A program made the translations under genes and the position numbers. This document shows positions 57,752 through 64,000 of a DNA stretch of 64,000 bases, piece after piece. How positions within the stretch are numbered: position 1 is the stretch's first letter; each line of letters begins with the position of its first letter. The stretch spans positions 62,001-126,000 of the forward strand of contig JAXGGA010002019.1 of the NCBI GenBank assembly GCA_038373865.1. Reading direction: 5' to 3'. The notes beneath the pieces are model-generated. The model ran no database searches. It was not told where the DNA came from and worked only from the letters and a program-made list of their open reading frames with translations. Source of the DNA: Uloborus plumipes. Lineage: Eukaryota > Arthropoda > Arachnida > Araneae > Uloboridae.

Positions 57752-58443
57752 CCTGAGTCCTAAAATAAGGACTATAATAGACTGTAGTAATTTAACATAA
57801 ATTGGTCAAATAAACACTAAAATGAATTTTTTTAACATAAACACTGTTCTCCCCAGCCCCCAAAGAAGTTTAATTCCCGACCCCCCCCCCCGGGGGGGAG
57901 ATAATATTTGTATATTATTGTTTAATATATCTTGTCTTGAAACCTCATTGTAAAATAATTTGGTTAAATAAAAATTGTTTTTTCATTATATAATAGACTT
58001 ATCATGTTTTAAAAATCAAGGGGTGAAACCGGGTACACGGTTTTGCCCCTCGGTTAGTACCCCGATTCACCCCGCACATAAAGCTTTCATAAGACATGGC
58101 GTCAAATGACAATACAGAACGCTACAGACAAATACTTACAATGATAATGAAGGTAATTAAATGCTGTACAAAGAGAGCTACATACCTTTATTCTTGCAGA
58201 AACAGGAACGTAGTACAATTCGGTTTTGTTTTGCTCAAAAATCGTAAGCAAAACCACTCAAATAGAATTTCCTTCATAGGAACGAGATAAGCTTGTCTAT
58301 TGCATTCTGATGCAATCGCCACTGCTTCTTCATCAAGTTGGAAGGTAGTTCTTTGGTTTTTCACGCGATTGCAGCCCTTACAGAGGCTAGAAGGGGGTAC
58401 CCGGTTTGCTCCCGACTACCCGGTTTTACACAACTTTCCCCTA

Positions 58444-61400
58444 CTAAGAGAATGATATCATTCTAAACACTAATTCATCGTCAAACACATGGCACGAGTC
58501 TGTTTTTGATGGATCAAATTTTGAAATTCAATTACTGTATAGCTACAAAGTATTTATTAGCTATATTGACAAATTTGTTGTAGAAGCATTAAGAACTAAC
58601 ATTTTCGACGTAAAGGTTTGACATTAATGGCAGAACTGAACTAAAAAGGCAAACAAAAATAATCGGATTAACAGTTTATTTCAACAAATATATTTTGTCT
58701 ATGCTGAAAGTAAGAAAGTTTTAAAATCTTCAATGTCAATAGTAGAGTGGGAAATATATATAAAGGTTAATACTAGATCCAAGAGATTAAGCACTTTATT
58801 CCAACAAAATACTAACATTTCATTTTGAGCAAATAGACTTAATCAGAAAAGCAGCGTATTTCTTTATCAGAATTGATAGAATTGAGGATTGATGAAAAAG
58901 AGTAAACAATACTGGATTAGTATCAAGGCTTACTCTTTTTTTTTTCTTTCTTCATTAAATGAGATTTTAGTGTTTCAGAAACTGCTATTTGTACACAAGT
59001 TTTTACGGAATTCTTTATATGTAGTTAGTTGCTTTAGATTGGTACAACAATCATTGTCTTTCTCTGCCCTCAGTTTAAAATTTGACCTGGAAATAAACAG
59101 ACATGCGACACTATAATTTTTTTTAATTAATCACTCACAAAATGTAGGTTTTACCTTAAATTAAATTAAATTATTCACACTACCTTCTGTTAATAATTGT
59201 TACATATATATATTATTTAAATAAATACATATTAAATTCAAATAAAAATAAGCTGTTAGATTAATACGTCAACATAAAAGGCAGCCCTTCGTTTTTTTAA
59301 ACAAAATAAAGAAAAGCAAAGGAATTCTATATCGTTTAAATAGCGATTATTTCTTTCTTAACACGAAGGAAATCTTTAATTAAAATTTTATGTAAATGTT
59401 TTATTAAAATCTCCTATTTTAGAGGAAAAATTTCACTGGCATGCTTTTAATCTTTCTAAGAACGATCTTGAGATAAACTTCAGGCCTCTAAGACATCTTG
59501 CCACAGTTAGGAAAGATAATATGAAAAATAATGCCAGTGTAGTAAATTTTATTTGTACAAAGCTGGTGTATAATTATTGCGAAATAGTTAGTACTAATTT
59601 CAAATTTAAATCGGATTTAAAATATTAATTCTAGAAAACAATAAATTTCGAAATTATCGGTGCCTTTGCAAAAGCAATCTATTATGAATGCTCTCCACAC
59701 AATTCACTTCGGTTTCTTTAAAGACAAACTTCTACACTTTCTCAATATCAACCAAAGTAGTGAATAATTGTCAGAGCTCTTAATTTAAATAATTTCCGAA
59801 CGCGAATTTCTGCAAATATCCAGCTGCTTAGACACTGCTTTCTGTACTTCCGTCTGAACGTTACCTGATTTTACATGCACAGACCCGCAGTAACAAACTT
59901 CACACTGCCGAATCGTGGCAGCGTGAACGAGTTAATTTTCAGTGGGCGTCGAGACGTGTAGAACCGCTTCTCTGCTTGCATCGGAAAGGAAATGTCACAA
60001 AGTGAGCGAGGAAAATTGGAAGACAGTCAAAATGCGCTGAGACATGAAAATTAGTAAAACTCGAAAACATTGTGAATTTGGTAATCCTTACGAGCAGGAA
60101 AATTAATCCAATTAGCATTTACTCTTCGCTGTGGAAAATGTCATTTGGTAAATCAAGTTCAAAATCAAATCAGTTCCATTACCCTCCGACGCTGAAACCG
60201 TGTAATTGACTCAAAAACACGAGAATGAAATATATATTCTGAGGAACTTTATTTGAATTTCAGAGAAATCTAGTGGATGCATTCGTTTGCGGATCATATC
60301 AGCTTACAACAATTTACTTTTTATCAGAAATACTTCAGAATATTTGTTAAATATAGCTGAGTTCCAATTAAATTTAATCTGCACTTGAAGGAAACCTGTG
60401 ACGCCTATACAGGTGGATTAACTGTCCTACAAATGTCCTAATAGCGCCGGCTGCCACGATTATAGGGACCACAAACGGGATTTACTAAAGCACATAAGAA
60501 GAGCTTCACGCTTTTCTGTAATAGACGATGGGGCCCACGAAATGCATTGCGCCTGGCCCTACACCTGCAAACCGCTACTGATAACCTTTTGTGTGTTATT
60601 TGAACTCAGTACACTTGATATGTGGACCAAGAGAAATAGAAATACACAGTAACAAAATACTAGTTTAAACTTTTACTCCCAAGTGAGACCTTCTTAGCTT
60701 CTTTGTCAAATGCTGATATCCAAACTGCTGAAGTCATTGAGAAACCCTTGCGCTACTCCTAAGCACAATTTGAAATAGTGATTGAAGCACATTGAACAAA
60801 TTATGTAATAAAATTAAAGTTTTTGCTCCTAGGTTGTTGTTTCTTCTTCATACGCGCATTCCTCAACCGTTTATCAACTGGTATAAACTGTGATTATCTT
60901 ATTGCAAATTTCTTTACTCCGTAGTTCATATAATGTTTGTACCAAATTTTAATCACTTATATTTATCAGAATGAGGTTTACGCAGGTCAAAACATAATAA
61001 CTCTAAAACGCCCCTGTATTAAAAATTAAATTAGTCATTCATGTTTTTAACACAACTCGTGGAGCTCGTAAAGTTGTGTCACGGTGATTTTCCATGGAAT
61101 AGTTCAAAGAAGAGAGGGATGACACATTCTTTCCCGCCGTGGATTATTTGATCCGTTGAAAACTGGCATCAGATTTCAAACGACCAGCTAGCTATACATG
61201 GTCGTTTCAAAATTTTGAGAACTATTTCCTAAAACATTCGCGTTACTATTCATAAGGGTAGGAAGAAAAGTTTTTAAAAAGAAAATAAGCCATCTAGGGA
61301 GTTTTGAACCTAAATTTTAGGGAAGGGAAAAATTTGAGGGGTGGGGGACAATGTTGTCACCAATTTTTGGCTGAATCATCAGATAAAGCTTGCCAAATAA

Positions 61401-62410
61401 GGATTTTTTGAAGGACACGGTGACCTCTCGTACCTTCCCATTGAGGTGCCCTTGTACGCGATTGATCATTTTAGTAACAAAATTAACTTCCATCTGAAGC
61501 TAATAACGGAAGAAATTTCCAAGAATGTGAATATTCTTGAACACATTTTGTAACATACCAAGGGAAAAGAATTTAAAATAATGAAAGTATTATTCGAAAA
61601 TCATTAAGATAATGGAGTAATCTAAAACGTAGATAAGCATGGTAAAATACCCATGTACGATTTGACTTATAAGTGTGTGTGGGACAAAATTTACTTACTA
61701 AATATAGCATAAAAGCATCGCTATTTTAAAAGCTTTTCCTTTAGATTAAAACAATACTATCAAAGTGCTTTCTTCGTCAATGCTGCATTCATTCTTTAAT
61801 TCTCGAAATGAAGTTACACCTTTTGGAGCTAATTCCAAATGTAAATTAGATAATTTTTTGGAACAACTTGTATATTCTCAATCAGAATCAAGAACCTACT
61901 CGTATTTTTCAATTTGATTCGCTGGAGTTTCATTTCAAACGCGTGGGAAGATTTAATTTTCGATGCATAAAATGACTGCTGTACATCTCAAACACAATGG
62001 ATTTGTACAATGAATAATGGAAGCAAATACACGTGTTGTCTCATTATGGTTTAAGAATGCTTTGAGCTTTAAAAAGAAAAGAAACGATTATAAACGCGTA
62101 TTTGAGCTTTTCCATTTTAAAGTAAAAATGCAATTTAATTCACAGAAATCTTATTAAAGGAAGCATCTTTACACAGAATTTCTCTTATCCGGTTATTTTT
62201 AAAACAGGCTTTAGTTCTTTAGAGGGCAACAATTAGTTTATTTTTAAACCCAAGCAAAGAAATATGCTGTTGGACAAAGTCATTTGAAGTGTTTGCTAAT
62301 TGCTACTGCTTTCAAGTGCTTTTTTTTTTTCAAGCAAAAAAAAACTTAGGACGTAGCATTAGTTTTTTTTTTGGAAGTACACAGAAGAAAGTAATAATTC
62401 AAAAGCCCTT
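58444..62410. other. No gene recognised (4 kb)
   Basis: AT-rich except 59850-60600, which is GC-richer (CATGCACAGACCCGCAGTAA, GCGCCGGCTGCCACG, GATGGGGCCCACG) and free of recognisable repeats. It could be host regulatory or exonic sequence, but no convincing frame or splice pair was seen. Confidence 0.4.
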
Positions 62411-62414
62411 TTGA

Positions 62415-62545
62415 ACAGGCCTGTCATTTCGGGGTTCCAGGGGGGGGTGCAGCCCCCCCCCCCTTGACTTTGGGAAATCATAGTATTTACATGAAAGTAG
62501 GCATGGTTTTTGCAGCTTTTGGGCACATTTACATTGTATATAACC
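62415..62545. repeat. GC-run repeat, third copy (family K)
   Basis: GGCCTGTCATTTCGGGG, a G run, a C run, then TTGACTTTGGGAAATCATAG, TATTTACATGAAAGTAGGCA and ACATTTACATTGTATATAAC. This matches the order of words at 14490-14850. It ends where the hAT terminus begins. Confidence 0.5.
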
Positions 62546-62546
62546 T

Positions 62547-63566
62547 AGAGATGGAACGAAGCGGCATTTGGCCGAAGCGCCGAATACCGAAGCTTCGGCC
62601 AACTAATGGCCGAAGCTTCGGCTGGCGCACACATTGAAGTTTTTGGATTAAATGCATAATAAATGCGTAGAGTTTTATACTTTTCTCCATATGTTTTAAT
62701 ATTCTTAATTCTTAGCGTTACACAATATTTTCAGCTTACTGTAGCATTCTTAAATTGATTTCATTAATTAAAGTTTATTTTTATTTTGGTTGTTTTTATT
62801 TTAATGTTCTTAGTATTACGCAACATTTTCAGCTTACTGAGTCATTCTTAAATTAATTTCACTAATTAAAAGTGATCTTGTTTTGTTTTGCTTTGTACTG
62901 CTAGTACAAGAAAAGACGACATTACTGTTTTTGTATTGCAAATTAGTAGTAGGAAGCTCTACTTGGAACATGAAAAGCTCAGTCTGCAGTTCAGTTGATG
63001 TTTTATAATAAAACAACTGATATGATCATGTATTATACAATAGAACGACCCAATCTACTACTATTTACGTTGTGTTATATATTATAAATATCTTAATATT
63101 CTTAATGCAAAATGCTTCAGTTTTTGGTGAGTTCGAAAAAATAGTATCATGCATTCTTTTTTACTTGGCTTTCATTTGGTATTTATTTTAAGAGGATTAT
63201 TTAATAATGTCACAAGTTCAAAGAAACTATTCATTCCAAGGTTAAGTTTTGGAAATTACAAGCAATGAATCACAAGTAATAGAACTTTCGTTGCCTAACG
63301 AAAAAGAGCTAGAACTGTACATGAACAAGCCACTCTTAAATAGGAAAAATTGCCCACTGAATTGGTGGATGGAAAATAAGACAATTTTTCCAGGATTATC
63401 AGAATTGGCCAAACGCTACTTATCTGCTCCAGGTAGCAGTGTATACAGTGAAAGAACATTTTTCGAAGCTGGTAATGTATACGAGAAGAAAAGAAGCAGG
63501 ATTCTGCCTAAAAATGCTGAGACATTGTTTTTTTTGCATCATAATTCTAAGTTGTGTGACAAATGA
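62547..63566 (+). mobile_element. hAT transposon remnant
   Basis: The left end TAGAGATGGAACGAAGC is of hAT type and is followed by two copies of the 12-bp palindrome CCGAAGCTTCGG (about 62588-62625). A hAT C-terminal frame follows at 63249-63566. I find no complementary right end before 64000, so the element is truncated or runs past the window. An 8-bp duplication cannot be tested. Confidence 0.6.
63249..63566 (+). pseudogene. hAT transposase, C-terminal dimerisation fragment
   Basis: A 105-codon frame contains the hAT C-terminal (Dimer_Tnp_hAT) pattern: PLNWWMENKTIFPGLSELAK, RYLSAPGSSVYSERTFFEAG, KKRSRILPKNAETLFFLHHN. In the family this region mediates dimerisation and includes the Trp and SERxFS motifs. 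Here F replaces S in SERTFFEAG. A TAA lies just upstream at 63243, the frame lacks an ATG start, and the N-terminal BED finger and catalytic core are absent. It is a fragment, though its open state suggests moderate age. Confidence 0.85.
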
Positions 63567-64000
63567 GCAGGTATTATTCTATTAATTCAAGAATAAATAA
63601 CGAATCTTTTTTAAAGTTAATCAACTAATCAGAATTGATTCTTTTATAATTATAAATACTTAAAAAAATGCGGATCTTGGGTGGATGTGTGCTACTAATA
63701 GACTGGACCACTTCCTCATATTTTGATTTATACAAAAATAAATAAATAAGATGCAGCTTTAGGTTATGTATTAACTATTACTTATTTGTTTTACTATATC
63801 CTGATTTTGTTGTTTAGAATCTTGATCAATGAAATACATAATAAGTTAATATATGTTGATAGATTAATGCATCTCTTTAAAAAAACTGAAATTGTGTACC
63901 TATAAATTTCAAAAAATATAAAATTAAAAAAAAAAAGTATTTCAGGATGCATAATAGTTGCACATCTGCCCTTGTACACATAAGAACCATTACCATTGTT
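63567..64000. other. No gene recognised
   Basis: AT-rich sequence after the hAT fragment. No complementary hAT end seen. Confidence 0.4.

Larger units (their letters stand above)
55533..58441 (-). mobile_element. Element G, pogo/jerky-type DNA transposon (2.9 kb)
   Basis: Ends GGGGAAAGTAGGGTAAAAC and, reversed, GGGGAAAGTTGTGTAAAAC, flanked by TA (55531-55532, 58442-58443). Near both ends the word GGTAAAACCGGGTA or its complement recurs (about 55710-55750, 58025-58040, 58395-58430). One pair forms the palindrome CGGTTTTACCCC, GCTAG, TGGGGTAAAACCG, likely transposase-binding sequence (inference). It carries one transposase gene on the minus strand. The TA duplication and the protein type place it in the pogo branch of Tc1/mariner. 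Confidence 0.88.

Overview
This is an AT-rich stretch (about 70% by eye) of an animal nuclear genome, dominated by transposable elements. It contains Tc1 and pogo/jerky-type transposases, hAT and piggyBac-like ends, Helitrons, a tRNA-derived SINE, and no operons. I recognise no intact host gene. An arthropod is most likely, and the Tc1 subtype and SINE style would suit a chelicerate such as a spider, but that is from memory and not provable here. The window reads as intergenic or intronic DNA.

Layout. 0.6-2.4 kb: non-autonomous Helitron. 2.9-3.0 kb: long-stem hairpin. 4.06-11.25 kb: a four-level nest of DNA transposons (A contains B, B contains C, C contains D), with a 650-bp palindromic MITE also inside B. 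12.6-14.0 kb: Tc1 copy 1 on the minus strand. 14.5-14.85 kb: two copies of a GC-run repeat, with a third at 62.4 kb. 18.3 kb: an unrecognised 90-codon frame. 19.1-19.6 kb: decayed minus-strand relative of the first Helitron, split by an 81-bp retroposed insert. 21.7-23.1 kb: 1.47-kb palindrome. 23.8-24.2 kb: broken repeat protein with a CDGT motif. 24.5-26.06 kb: element F copy 1, with a tandem array of about 147-bp units. 26.5-28.0 kb: 1.54-kb palindrome with TA duplications. 28.1-28.4 kb: tRNA-derived SINE. 33.8 kb: possible retroelement tail. 36.2-38.5 kb: inverted repeats enclosing a piggyBac-like MITE and Tc1 copy 2. 39.5-41.4 kb: Helitron with the tail of its helicase, carrying the second 650-bp palindrome. 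42.6-43.1 kb: second piggyBac-like MITE. 43.6-44.1 kb: old Tc1 pseudogene. 45.6-49.8 kb: 1.05-kb-arm palindrome E with element F copy 2 in its left arm. 52.7 and 53.1-53.7 kb: smaller inverted-repeat elements. 55.5-58.4 kb: pogo/jerky-type transposon with a broken transposase. 62.5-63.6 kb: hAT remnant.

How the parts relate. Several elements can be ordered in time because one sits inside another. Elements A, C, D and E share a GGG-start end, an ATTC core and 4-bp target duplications of different sequence. Their interiors differ: A and C carry their own repeated 14-bp dyad motifs. Elements B and G share a GGGGARAGT end and TA duplications. The two Tc1 copies are nearly identical but carry different lesions, so neither looks able to make a full transposase. 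The most unusual single feature is a 142-bp near-perfect foldback with AATT duplications sitting in the transposase exon of element G.
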